Shown: positions 11,960 through 23,011 of the stretch, piece by piece
Layout of the letters: each line of letters begins with the position of its first letter
Numbering within the stretch: the stretch's first letter is position 1
NCBI GenBank assembly: GCA_036426205.1
Contig: CM071571.1
Span: 110,627,174 to 110,691,173 of the forward strand
Source of the DNA: Ascaphus truei
Lineage: Eukaryota > Chordata > Amphibia > Anura > Ascaphidae
Reading direction: 5' to 3'
Length of the DNA stretch: 64,000 bases
Notes under the pieces: model-generated
Databases searched by the model: none
Seen by the model: only the letters and a program-made list of their open reading frames with translations
Told to the model about the DNA's origin: nothing
Made by a program: the position numbers and the translations under genes

Positions 11960-12335
11960 AAACTTGAAGCAGCAATCCTCCCCATTTTTGGATTTTTCAC
12001 CCCCACAAGCAGAACTGGGGGGTCCATACAACTGAACCGCACTATTCATAAGCCTGGGGATTCCCAATTGCCAAAATATTTATATTTGTATGTGCCGGTA
12101 AAATAAAAGTAAAATGAAAGATGACCCCTGAGTCGTGCAATAAGAAGCTGCCATGTCATGCTCTGATGTGGCTCATTGTGGCTTCCGATTGGCCAGTGGG
12201 AATAAGGCTTGGGTAGCAACCATGTTCATTTTCCAAAAAAGAGTCAAGCAACACAGACACAGAAAAAAGTAAATATCTCAGGAACCAGACGGTCATCAGA
12301 AAACTAAAAAAATTATATTATTGAACATACTGCGC
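11960..12335. repeat. Dispersed repeat family with ATATCTCAGGAACC core
   Basis: Contains CTGCCATGTCATGCTCTGATG and AATATCTCAGGAACCAGACG. Related blocks (GTGCCATGTCACGCTCTGATG and GATATCTCAGGATCAC) occur at 63125-63430. Non-coding and diverged. Confidence 0.5.
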
Positions 12336-12739
12336 TATAGTCCCTCTTTGTTTACTGGGGCGTATGATGTACTCTGGTAGTCTGTGGCGTTCCCAGTGTG
12401 AAGATAACGTGTATGCACATAAAACAACTGTATGTGCTTCTTCAGGGATTCCCTTTGTGACATTTCTGTGTTGGAATATAATATTTTATACTTCCCATTA
12501 ATGCGCTTTTGCATGTTTCTTTTTTCATTACTACAAATCCATATGTGTATAGGGAGCCCAGGCCAGGACTTCAGCCTACCTGTGATTTTTGCAGCTGTAG
12601 TCACAGATCACATATGGGGCTGGGGGTTGCTCGGAGAGAGGTTGATAAACAGGAGGGTCCAGCAGCCTAACGAAAGTCTCTGTCTCCATAAGGGGCCTAT
12701 TCAATACGCTTCAATATTGTCAATGTAAAATCGAGGGGA

Positions 12740-13170
12740 AATAGCATGCAATTTGACGCAATTTCAATCTGGTGTTTTCACCATATAAGACATCTCAAGT
12801 AAAACAAATGGTGCAATTCAATTCTTAATTATTTTGATTCCCACCTTTTTTTTTTTTACAAATTGGGAACTGGGCTATTTTCAACTCTGGGGACCCTTTG
12901 GTTCCAGAGATATTTACTGAAGTTACTAACATTACTTCTTGGTTTTGCAATGGGATTTTCACAGCTATTCAACAGGAAGCCGCAACATCCTATTGGCTTA
13001 CAGAACACGCACAATTTCAAAACAGCCATTTTGTTTCCCCACCTACACTAACTTCACCTGTAAGTGTCTCGGGAACCAAGGGGTCTCTGGAGCTGAAAAT
13101 AATGCAGTTGAGTGCTTTCCCAAGCTGTAAGAAAAATGTAATTTCAAAAATAAAAACTAGCAGCCAGGTT
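12740..13170. repeat. Related copy of the GGAGCTGAAAATAA family
   Basis: Shows the paired blocks CTGGGGACCCTTTGGTTCC and GTGTCTCGGGAACCAAGGGG, followed by TCTGGAGCTGAAAATAATG. Similar blocks are seen at 41975-42215 and 61485-61810. Open frames across it are not convincing genes. Confidence 0.5.
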
Positions 13171-13249
13171 TGTTCATTTAAACCAACCAATCTTCTTATC
13201 TAACATGTAGCCAATTAGCTTGTTTAAAGTGTTTATGGGTGTAGCATGT

Positions 13250-13438
13250 GTAGCAGCAGTGTGTGTGTGTGTGNNNNNNNNNNNNNNNNNNNNNNNNNNN
13301 NATGCGGTTCTGTAGAAGTGTGTAGAAGAAAGTGGGTGCTGTGTGGGGTGTGTGATGTGTAGGTGTGTTGTGTGTGGGGTGTGTGTTGTGTGGTGTGTGT
13401 GTGTGTGTGTGTGGTGTGTGTGTTTGGTGTGTGTTGTG

Positions 13439-13469
<31 letters not shown>

Positions 13470-14104
13470 TGTGGGTGTAGTAGGTGCCGTGTTGTGTGTG
13501 AGGTTGCTTGTATGAGGTGAAGTGTTGTGGTGATGTGTGTGTTAGTAGGGGTGCTGTGTTGTGTATAGGGTGTGAGCTGTGTGTTATAGAGGTGCAGTGG
13601 GGGTGGTGTGTGTAGAGGTGCTGTGTTGTGCTGGTGTGTGTGTGGAGGGGGGGGGTGCAAAGTTTAGTAAGTGGCTGCATTTTTTATTGTGGCTGAATGT
13701 GTGGTGTGTGTGTGTGTGTGCTGTTGTATGTGTAGCAGCAGTTTAGTTTATGTGTGTGTAGAGCTGATGTGTGTGTGTGTGTCAGTGTCAGCAGCAGTGT
13801 TTAGGGTTTGTTTTTGTGTAGACAGTTGTGTGTAGCAGCAGGGGGGGGGGAAGTTGTGTGTACGAGCAGGATGGGGGGCGGGGGGGTGGGAGAGGGGGTG
13901 AGGGGTGGGGGGTGGTGTGTGTGGGGGTGGTGTGTGTGGGTGAGTGGGGGGGGTGTGGGTGGGTGTGGGTGTGTGTGTGGTGGGTGTGTGGGAGGAAGTT
14001 GTCTGGTGTTTGTAGTGTGCTGTGTGTGTAGTGTGCTGGAGTGTTGTGAGTGTTATAGAGAGTGCTGTGTGTGTGTCGTAGAGCTCAGTGTGTGTGTGTG
14101 GTGT

Positions 14105-14139
<35 letters not shown>

Positions 14140-14295
14140 TGTGTTGTGTGGGTGGGTGTGTGTTGTGTGTGTGTAGAGGCTGCGGTGTCTGTGTGGTGTG
14201 CGGTGTGGGTGTGTGTGTGTACACAGAGGGGCGGGAGAGTGTGTGATATAGATATCTGCAGTGTAAAGCGTAATATAGAGTGTGGTTTCATGTAG
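13250..14295. repeat. Complex (TG)n microsatellite tract
   Basis: About 1 kb of TG/GTGTGTAG/GGTG repeats with motifs such as GTGTAGCAGCAG and TGTGTGTAGAG. It is interrupted by an assembly gap at 13274-13301. The long Cys/Val or His/Thr-rich open frames over it are low-complexity artefacts. Confidence 0.9.
13274..13301. other. Assembly gap (28 N)
   Basis: A run of 28 undetermined bases inside the TG microsatellite. The sequence on both sides is low complexity, so the gap size is probably nominal. Confidence 0.98.
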
Positions 14296-15500
14296 TTACA
14301 ATTTTATTTTTAATAAAAAAATCTATTTAACTATACAAAAGTGTCTATTATTATGATAAAAAAGTCACATTTAGCTATAAACAGTAATAATCCCCTCAGA
14401 ACAGGGCATTCTGGCCAATAATGCCCTGGCTGGGTTTAAAGTCACCTCGGACTTCTCCTCGGGCCGTCAAGTCGTCCAGCCAGGGCATTATTGGCCGTAA
14501 TGCCCTGTTCTTCGGGATTATTACTTAATATACAGGTAAGATAGATGCAAATTGAGAGAGGACTCTTTCTGTGAACCCGAGAGGGATTCACAAAGTTTTT
14601 GGTTCAATATTTAACAATACAATTAGACAAAGTTACAGATGTAGCAGACCTTCCTGTCCTGGAAGCCAAAATGAAGACAAGCAAAACCCTACAGCTTTTG
14701 GGATGTCAGCTGCGGGCCCAGAACTGCTGATTTTCCTCGAACGAAGAACACCGACGTTGGCATACATCTGTATGGATATGATACAGGTAACTGTTGTGAT
14801 TTTGGTCGATTGCCAACTAAACTAAAGTATTCCAAAAAGAAAAGTACAGTACTTGCCCTGCACTTCCGCATGTTTCTTAACAGGGTGTCTTATTCGCTTC
14901 TGGCCTGCTACTCTCTTTTCCTCTCTGCATTCCCCCCCCGTATTGGTCGTCACCTTTCCCTTTGGGGGCCTTCTTTTTTAACAAAGGGTGTCATTGATAG
15001 GTTTATATGGTAGTACTGAGTCCTTTTGACAGGATCCACCACAAAACCTTTTGGTAAGACCTTTAACCCAGGTAAATGATGGTGCACTTGTTCTTTAAAC
15101 AGACTATTAATAAGTATAACAAAGACTAATAAAAGCCAATGTTTCGGGGTATGATTACCCTTCTTCAGGTCAACCTTGAATGTTGTGCTTTAATAGTCTT
15201 GTACATATGGTCTGAGCACTTTCGCTTAAACGGACAATGGCGCTTATCTTGTACTGGATGCAACACTAAAAAGGAATAACGGTCAAAAAAATATTAGGCG
15301 GTGTGTCTTCTTGCAAGTAGAAAAGAAAATGCATGTATTACACAGAACAGTCCAGCTGGAGCCTTCTCAGCAGGAAGAAAACAAAAAAATGAAAGGATAC
15401 AGTACAAAAGCAACTGAAATTGTACAATTATGAGATACGATGCCTTGCTGAGATCTGTAAACAGTTTAAAGAGCAGTGCAATATGACATTATTTAGAAAT
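13540..15500. repeat. Direct duplication, copy 1
   Basis: From the GTAGAGGTGCTGTG block through TGTGATATAGATATCTGCAG to GACATTATTTAGAAAT, the same order of blocks is found again in 15501-17046. Copy 1 has about 115 bp extra near 14885-15000 and many one- and two-base indels relative to copy 2. Contains a palindromic MITE at 14384-14527. Confidence 0.85.
14384..14527. mobile_element. Palindromic MITE (in copy 1)
   Basis: TAATAATCCCC..GAACAGGGCATT and CCAATAATGCCCTGGCTGG on the left face the inverse blocks on the right, around a CCTCGG/CCGAGG-type centre. The same hairpin recurs at 16049-16196 with cleaner pairing. About 145 bp, non-coding; superfamily unknown. Confidence 0.7.
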
Positions 15501-17046
15501 GTGTGTGTATGTTGTGTGTGTAGAGGTGCTGTGTTGTGTATAGAGGTGTGCTGTGTTGTGTATAGAGGTGCAGTGTGGGGTGTGTGTAGAGGTGCTGTGT
15601 TGTGCTGTGTTGTGTGTGGAGGTGGGGGGTGCAAAGTTTAGTAAGTGGCTGCATTTTTTATTGTGGCTGCAGTGTGTGTGTGTGTGTGTGTTGTGCTGTT
15701 GTATGTGTAGCAGCAGTTTATGTGTGTGTAGAGCTGATGTGTGTGTGTGTGTCAGTGTCAGCAGCAGTGTTTATGGGTGTAGCATGTGTGTGTAGCAGCA
15801 GAGTTTGTGTGTAGAGCTGCTTTGTTGTGTGTGTGTGTGTGTGTAGAGCTGCTGTGTTCTGTGTGGTGTGCTGGTGTGTGTGTGTGTGTGTGTACACAGA
15901 GGGGCGGCAGTGTGTGATATAGATATCTGCAGTGTAAGCGTATATAGAGGTGGTTTCATGTATTTACAATTTTATTTTAATAAAAAAATCTATTTAACTA
16001 TACAAAAGTGTCTATTATTTATGAAAAAAAGTCTACATTTAGCCTATAACAGTAATAATCCCCTCAGAACAGGGCATTACTGGCCAATAATGCCCTGGCT
16101 GGGTTAAAGTCCCTCGGCTTCGCCTCGGGCCTTCAAGTCTTCCAGCCAGGGCATTATTGGCCAGTAATGCCCTGTTCTTCGGGGATTATTACTTAATTAT
16201 ACAGGTAGAGTGCAAATTGAGAGGGACTCTTTCTTGTGAACCCGAGAGGGATTCACAAAGTTTTTGGTTCAATATTTAACAATACAATTATGACAAAGTT
16301 ACAGATGTAGCCAGACTTCCTGTCCTGGAAGCCAAATGAAGACAAGCAAAACCCTACAGCTTGGGATGTCAGCTGCGGGCCCAGACTGCTGATTTTCCTC
16401 GAACGAAGAACACCGACGTTGGCTACATCTGTATGGGATATGATACAGGTAACTGTTGTGATTTTGGTCGATTGCCAACTAAAAGTATCCAAAAAGAAAA
16501 AGTACAGTACTTGCCCTGCACTTCCCATATTTCTTAACAAAGGGTGTATCTGATAGGTTTATATGGTAGTACTGAGTTCCTTTGTGACAGGATCCACCAC
16601 AAACCGTTATTGGTCAGACCTTTACCCAGGTAAATGATGGGTGCACTTGTCTCTTTAAACAGACTATTTAATAAGTATATACAAGACTACTAAAAGCACA
16701 ATGTTTCGGGGTATAGATTAACCCTTCTTCAGGTCAACCCTTGAATGTTGTGCTTTAATAGTCTTGTACATATGGTCTGAGCATTTCGCTTAAACGGACA
16801 AGTGCGCTTATCTTGTACCTGGATGCAACACTAAAAAGGAATAACGGTCAAAAAAATATTAGGCGGTCTTCTTGCAAGTAGAAAATGCAATTATTACACA
16901 GCATCCAGCTGGAGCCTTCTCAGCAGGAAGAAAAAAAATGAAAGGATACAGTACAAAGCAACTGAAATTGTACAAGTTATGAGATACGATGCCTTGCTGA
17001 GATCTGTAAACATGTTTAAAGAGCAGTGCAATATGACATTATTTAG
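15501..17046. repeat. Direct duplication, copy 2
   Basis: Second copy of the 13540-15500 unit, joined directly after GACATTATTTAGAAAT at 15500. It ends where copy 1 ended, then runs into CTTTTTCAGAACAATGAG. Includes shorter TG tracts (15672-15900), the palindrome at 16049-16196 and the GTTTCGGGGTATAGATTAAC block. Confidence 0.85.
16049..16196. mobile_element. Palindromic MITE (in copy 2)
   Basis: Arms with GAACAGGGCATTACTGGCC and CAATAATGCCCTGGCTGG pair with their inverse around a CCTCGGCTTCGCCTCGGG centre. The pairing is almost complete, better than in copy 1, which suggests that copy 1 carries the errors or later mutations. Confidence 0.75.
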
Positions 17047-17127
17047 AAATCTTTTTCAGAACAATGAGTATCACATCTGTAACAAATATGATTCATACAA
17101 CCAACCTGAGGATGAATATTTTTAGAA

Positions 17128-18106
17128 TACAAAATATCACTTGAGAGCACATTCACATGTCTCAGACAGGTCTGCAATTCTGCTTTTCCCCATAAGGCTG
17201 CGGGCCCAGTGCTATTGAGAACCAAACCGATTTCAGGCTCTATGAGGTCAAACAACCAGGTAGGTGTACAAGTGGATATAGTATATACACGGAGCCTATA
17301 AACTCGGGTTCTGGAAGATAATTAAGGCAGCTGAATAGTTCATATTAATGAATGGAGGGCAGGAGGAGACATCTAAAGGGGATAAGTTAGGCAAAGTTCA
17401 CTGTCCTGCAACTCCTTGAGACTGGCACTGGCTGTACAAACGCTGCTCAACTGCATGTGTCCTTCACTGTACCCCCGATGGCGTCCCTTCGATCAGGTAG
17501 ATAAACGGGAGAAAAATAGATCAAGGTGACTGCTGCTCCATAAACAAAAATGGGAAAACTCACCAGCAAGAGGTAACTAAAACCAATTTATCGGGACTAC
17601 ATAAAAAACATGTATGAACAGAAAAAACTCTCCTCCCACGAGTTTCGGGCCCCCTAGTGGCGCATGCACAGACTACAGTCGCAATCTGCGGTCTGTAGGG
17701 GAGCTATAGGATGTGCGAGGGGGCGCAACTGTGGCCATGGTGGGGCATATATGCCCTTCCATTGGCCGCCCGCCGAGCACGTAACTGCGTTGTGGCATGG
17801 GAAGACAAAATTATTGTCTTCCCTGCCAACGTACGCATTACAGCGTTTTGCGTGCCCACACACTCATGGCCACTGGGGCCTGCCCCATAGAGGGCTGTGC
17901 TGTGGTGTGTGGCGCGCAGGCCACAGCACGCGCCACTGGGGACCCGGCCTTATCTCTTAGCATACAGTGAGTCAACTGCAGCTTGGGATTCTGAGTGCTC
18001 ATTTGCATTTCATTTCCCAGAATCCCTGGAAGCATTGTATGCTAGGAGGTAATGGTGAAAAGCCGGGTTACAGACCAGCCTGAGACATGTGAATGTGCTC
18101 ACAAGT
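17128..18106. mobile_element. Foldback MITE family copy split by a later insertion
   Basis: Left end CACTTGAGAGCACATTCACA with CAGACAGGTCTGCAA, and right end CAGCCTGAGACATG..GTGAATGTGCTCACAAGTG, form inverted repeats. The body has ATTTCCCAGAATCCC and GCATTGTATGCTAGGAGG as in the 3021-3520 element. It is interrupted at 17195-17950. Confidence 0.65.
17195..17950. mobile_element. 0.76-kb TA-flanked element nested in a MITE
   Basis: The ends AGGCTGCGGGCCCAGTG and (reverse complement of the right end) AGGCCGGGTCCCCAGTG are inverted repeats flanked by TA on both sides. Excision rejoins CCCCA-TA-TCTCTTAGCATAC, close to the CCCCATT..CCTAGCATAC order of sister MITE copies. No transposase. TA or a TTA-type target would fit Tc1/mariner or Harbinger; this cannot be decided here. 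Confidence 0.55.
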
Positions 18107-18735
18107 GATTTTTTATATTTGCTGTTCAATGTAAGGTGAAGGGTTTTGGTCACTTTTTTACCCACCGTAACTTATGTAATGTTTGGTAGAATAAAAAATA
18201 CATTTTAGGCAACATGGCAAGGTCATCTAATCTATAAAGTGTCTAGAATGCTTTAAGAACTCTGTACTGCTGTACAAAAAAAAACTGTATGTTATACAGT
18301 AAACATTGTGGTTCATTTCTGTTCTATGCAGCACTTTACTATAGACGTAATACAAGTTAGGCGAAATATGCAAAACGTGGATAGAGGTTAAACATACACT
18401 TCCACCTATATGCAGTAGGAATATGATTAAGAAAAAGCACAGTTACTTTCCCTTTTTTATCCGAATCCCAAATTGTGAAATTGTTCTGCCTTACCCGCTG
18501 CAGCTCTTAAATTGCAAATTGCTGCAGCATTTACTCAGGGCCACAGACAGGGGATGGGGGTACAGATAGGACAATTGTCACCCTGCTAGTGACCGTTAAG
18601 TGCCAGATCCACAGAGGTGCCTGTCAGAGGGACCTTCTTGAGGCAGGTGGAAGGCCCCTCTCACAGGCACCTCTGTAGCCCATACCCCCTTCTCCTCCCC
18701 CCAGGCACATAACTACCCTCCCCCATGAGGGACAT

Positions 18736-19275
18736 CCCTACCTCTCCCTCCCCCCCTTGAGGAAGATCACTACCTCCTCTCCCCTGAGGAACATCACTAC
18801 CTCCCTCCCTCCATGTGGAACATCAATACATCTCCCTCCCTCCCTGAGGAACATCACTACCTCTCCCTCCCCCCTGAGGAACATCACTACCGCTCTCTCC
18901 CCATGTGGAACATCACTACTTCTCCCTCCCCCCTGAGGAACATCACTACCTCTCCCTCCCTGAGGAACATCACTACCTCCCTCCCTCCCTCCATGAGGAA
19001 CATCAATACTTCTCCCTCCCTCCCTGAGGAACATCACTTCCTCTCCCTCTCCCCTGAGGAACATCACTACCGCTCTCTCCCTCCTGTGGACCATCACTAC
19101 TTCTCCCTCCCCCCTGAGGAACATCACTACCTCTCCCTCCCCCCTGAGGAACATCACTACCTCTCCCTCCCCCCTGAGGAACATCACTACCTCTCCCTCC
19201 CTGAGGAACATCACTACCTCAATCCCTCCAGAGAAACATCACAACCTCCCTCCCTCCAGAGGAACATCACTACCT
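18736..19275. repeat. 30-bp minisatellite with higher-order structure
   Basis: About 18 units of CCTGAGGAACATCACTACCT plus CTCCCTCCCC, about 30 bp each. Because 30 is divisible by three, it yields an open frame (18813-19343) of repeated EEHHYLSLPP, which is not evidence for a gene. Unit variants (GTGGAACATC, ATCAATAC, ACCGCTCTCTCC) recur every six units: the block starting near 18810 is echoed by that starting near 18990. Confidence 0.85.
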
Positions 19276-19389
19276 CCTCCCATGCCAGGTACATCACTAA
19301 CTACCCTCGTCACATCTCTACCTCCCCCCAGGCACATCATTAGCCACCCACCCCTGGTCGCAATACATTAGCTCTCCCCCTCTCCCCTC

Positions 19390-20256
19390 AGGGACACCCA
19401 GTGTGCTGTGGAGGATGATTAACAGGGGATGGAGGGGGAGTCCAGGCCCTTTCTTTTACCTGGGCCCCAATATTTCTATTGGCTGCCCTACATTTACTAC
19501 TCAGTTATGTCTGAAACTAAGCAGTATGTGTTATACTGTATATTCTATGATAATTATTATGCTTTCAAAGTAAGAATAATGCAAAATTGGAAAGCTTTTA
19601 AACAGCTTAAATGATGGTACAGCTAATAAAATGGAAGATAATGTGTTACTTGGTTGAGTGATTTCACCTTATTACTGCTCTAATACATGTTGTTAAGTGG
19701 GTCTGTTTAAATTTGATGGACTATACAGAACATTAAACTCTAACACTGATTAACTATGTGACTAATTAAAGCTGCATGGTCGCCACTGGAAAACATATAG
19801 CTCTACTTAATAACATTAATATATTGCACAAAATAGAACACGTTTTTGATTTTCCTGCAGGAATACAAGTCTGCAAGATCATTGTAACTCAGGCATAATA
19901 GATTTCCCACAGTATGTCTTCTTAAAAAAGCATCTTTCACCTACGCTCTGTGCATTATGATATGATATGTGATGGCACAATCAGGTCTCCATCCTGCCTC
20001 AGTGCTCCAAGGCACAGTGAAGTTGAGCAGGAGAATAGGAGAGCAGGATAAAAAAATAAATGGTTAAACATATGTGTCAAACCAATGAATGCATTTCGCA
20101 CCTATCATTTCACAATTTAGGTGCGAAGAGCACATTTTAGATCAATGTTCATCCTTCATTTCGTAGTTACATATGCATATTACATCCCCTGCTCATTCAT
20201 GCAGATAGAGTTTGGCATTCACTCTTTGATCTCTATGTTATTATTAAATTGTGATG
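19390..20256. other. No recognisable gene
   Basis: AT-rich unique-looking sequence up to the target site of the LTR at 20262. No motif or family recognised. Confidence 0.5.
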
Positions 20257-20261
20257 GGGAT

Positions 20262-21124
20262 TGTAAAAGGGACTTATCCCTGTTTAAATAAAGCAGCCTC
20301 AGAGCTCTGAGAATCCAGCAGAGAGAGTTAATTGCAGCCACTCAATTAACTAGTCTCCACCTGGACTAATGGGAGCTCAGTAAAAAGCTTAATGTGAGAC
20401 ATAGGACAGAGATTCCTTAGCTCACATGTGGGCTGACATAAGGAGAAGGATTGACCAGAGTTGTTCCTGAGCATACAACAGAGGAAAGACCTGACTGTTA
20501 TTCCTGGGAGCCGTTTGACTGCAAAAGTCTGCAGCTGGAGAACCAGATAAGACTTTCATACATTTGCTCCCTGAGAAAGATTATATATTTTTGGGGACTG
20601 GGAACTGGCTTAACCAGCCAGCCACAGCTACAGACGAGACAACAAGTATTCTAAGGCATGCCTTAAACTAGCCCGGTTACATGCTGGGTACATGCTGAGT
20701 ATAACCTGGCTAGTTTAAGGCACGTTTAAGGCATTTCTGCATTGTCTAATGACTTATCGGATTTACACAGCAGGAGTCCCTTGCAGTCCCATTCAGTTTG
20801 AATGGGACTGCCAGGGACCCTCGCTGTTAATCTGATGGGCCATTAGGTAATACAGAAATGCCTTAAACTTGCCTTAAACACGACCCAGCATGAACCCAGC
20901 ATGAACTTGTGTCTTTTTGCCGATTGCCACTAGTTTGTGTTAGAATAACCGTCGGCACTACAGTAGATAGGGTATATACAGTACAGTCTAGTTATTCTCC
21001 AAAGTGGAGTAGGTTCTTCTTTTATGTTGTCTTTACATTGTTTAAAGGAACAGGCAATAAAGCCTTATGTTAATTTCACCATAAAACGGTCTCTATTTGC
21101 ATACCTCTGCACACATCACTTACA
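20262..21124 (+). mobile_element. Solo-type LTR with a MITE inside
   Basis: It starts TGTAAAAGGGAC and ends CACATCACTTACA, flanked by a direct GGGAT (20257-20261 and 21125-21129), as expected for a 5-bp LTR-element target duplication. AATAAA lies at 21056-21061. Apart from a 333-bp insertion (20631-20963) it matches the LTR at 24983-25518. With its own duplication on both sides it reads as a solo LTR left by LTR-LTR recombination. Confidence 0.75.
20631..20963. mobile_element. TA-flanked MITE inside the LTR
   Basis: The LTR at 24983-25518 reads CACAGCTAGATAGGG where this copy has 333 extra bases between two TA dinucleotides. The right end (reverse complement CTGTAGTGCCGACGGTTATT) and the left end share TATTCTAA at the same distance; the left end is degraded. 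The empty site gives exact boundaries. Tc1/mariner-type by TA target and size. Confidence 0.7.
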
Positions 21125-21912
21125 GGGATAATACTGTATGTACTCATGGGCTCTCTCAAATGACAGAATGCAACGCGGCTATATTTTACTCACTGTAATT
21201 TGAAACACTCTTTCTACTGTACCGAGACAATAAAAAGTACTAATATTTTTCTCACTTCAGAGTTGCAACTAAGAATAGTTCTTGGTAATGGGGAAAGTTC
21301 CTGAAGTAGATTACAATTTTACACAATTATAGTTTGATCAAAATGGGTCTTTGCTTTCTCAGACATGTTTTCTCATGTAATGCAAAGATTATGTGTTAAT
21401 CCCCTATGGTAAAAATGTAAAACCTTGCTGATCACAGAATTACATTCATTTACAACTTGAGGCTGCTATGGCAACACTTTTTTGGTGTAGGAATCGTAAT
21501 GTGAACAATCAAAACATGTTTTTGACTAAAAGCTTTTTAATGACTTGTTGTAAGAATTCGGAATAAATTAACAACAAAAAAAGCTGTACATTTGTTTAGA
21601 TTGCCTGCACTCGGCCCATGAAAGAATTTGTACTGCACCTCCTGTCTTCTGAGGAGCTGACATGTTGGGTATCATTCTGAAGGGGCCATGCGTGGTAATG
21701 GATGACTTACTGTACATGCTCCATCAAGTAGGATAATTGTATAAGTCCCACTGTGGCTGTAAACAACCTTCAGTAACTGGATGATAATTCTGCACAGGAC
21801 TACAGGACTACACCAGCAATCACACACTATTCCATTTGATGTTTTTTTATGATTCTGAAAGGTTACAGATCTGTAACAATCCTTCCTGCACTGGGTGATG
21901 TTTACAAAATAC
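21125..21912. repeat. Direct repeat A (flank of first LTR)
   Basis: A 788-bp stretch beginning GGGATAATACTGTATG and ending GGGTGATGTTTACAAAATAC, repeated at 25519-26310 with a few percent difference by eye. It starts with the target-site copy GGGAT in both places, so it looks like host flank rather than LTR. No coding sequence seen. Confidence 0.85.
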
Positions 21913-21951
21913 ACACAAAAAAACCTGGGATTTTAAAATGGCCACCCTGCC

Positions 21952-22560
21952 ATGTGCGTTACTGGTGTAAAGAGCCCATCCACACTGAGCAGGCCTTATT
22001 CGGACGATGAGGATGGCCCCAGAAAAAGGGCAGCAGCAATAGGAATATTTTTTTTCAAGGAGCCACAGAACCGCAGCAGCAAGCAATGCGCTGTGGTCAC
22101 AAGGAAAATACAGAAGTTTTTCTTAGCAAGTGCACATCCAGTATCACTGATGAGAAAGAATGTGTGCACAGTACTGCTGATGTTTCAGAACCTACCAAAG
22201 TAAAGAAGAGAAAGAAAAGGTCTACAGAGACGCCTGTGAGAGCTACAAACTCTGCAAGCAAAGTCTGCCCACCTGTAGGACTACCAGCTGGGGTTTTAGC
22301 GAATACAGTAAAAACAGCTGCAATAGCGCCTCCTTAGGTCAGGAAGAAAAATACACATGATAGCCCTAAATGGAGGACAAGATGTGGCATTCCTGTAATG
22401 AACCCTACTACACGGAAGAATGTCCCTTCCGGTCCTATAAGGATACGGATAAGGATGAAGATTTCTCTTACGTGGAACCCGAACTAAGTCACACCCACAA
22501 AACACCCAAGAATGGTGGAGGTGCATAAACTCGTACGCACCGAACAAACATCTTTATGAC
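21952..22560 (+). pseudogene. Basic, low-complexity coding remnant
   Basis: Two overlapping frames read as one interrupted protein. The first has RPYSDDEDGPRKRAAA; the second has SEPTKVKKRKKRSTETPVRA, then a stop, then WRTRCGIPVMNPTTRKN. A similar KSSKTKRRKKKSGLSLTVEG stretch follows near 22670 in another frame. Lys/Arg clusters of this kind resemble nuclear-localisation signals or nucleic-acid-binding tails, but no domain is recognised. At least one stop and several frameshifts make it non-functional as it stands. It lies upstream of the coiled-coil remnant and is probably the N-terminal part of the same ancestral protein. Confidence 0.4.
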
Positions 22561-23011
22561 CCTGAATATCCCTGCCAGCTAACGCAACTGCAAGAAAAGC
22601 CTGGCGGATACAGTGGATCTGCTGAAGTTTCAAATAAAGACGTAGACCCCAGTATCCCTGATGGGACAAAATCGTCCAAAACAAAAAGGCGGAAAAAGAA
22701 AAGTGGGTTGTCACTTACAGTGGAAGGAACAGACACGTCCGCAGATCCCGCAGGGAAAAAGGGGGTCTGACATGCCCTGCAGCCTAGAGAAATGGAGGAT
22801 TCGTCACGCGGATGACAGAATATCCAGAGGGCCCAAGGCAGAAGTCGTGTATCCCAAAGAAGTGTCTGTCTGGTGGCAACAGTGAGGAACCCTCAACCAA
22901 CCATATCAGGGAAGCAGAGCCAAAACCAATGAGTGACGATCCCTTGACCAGCCCTGATGATGCATTGCAAGCTGCCAGGCATAACTATGATCTGTTCATG
23001 AAGAATTGAAA

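Noticed and set aside
13174..14295. Long His/Thr-rich and Cys/Val-rich open frames on both strands
   Set aside because: They are translations of TG/CA microsatellite and cross an N gap; no start context, domain or codon structure.
18736..19275. CRISPR array
   Set aside because: The units are contiguous minisatellite copies without unique spacers, and the sequence is a vertebrate genome.
18738..19343. 158- and 176-codon repetitive open frames
   Set aside because: They arise because the 30-bp minisatellite unit is a multiple of three.
21125..21912. Repeat A as part of a longer LTR (ends TGTAAA / TTTACA)
   Set aside because: The polypurine tract and GGGAT target copies place the LTR end at TTACA before GGGAT, so repeat A is better read as flank.
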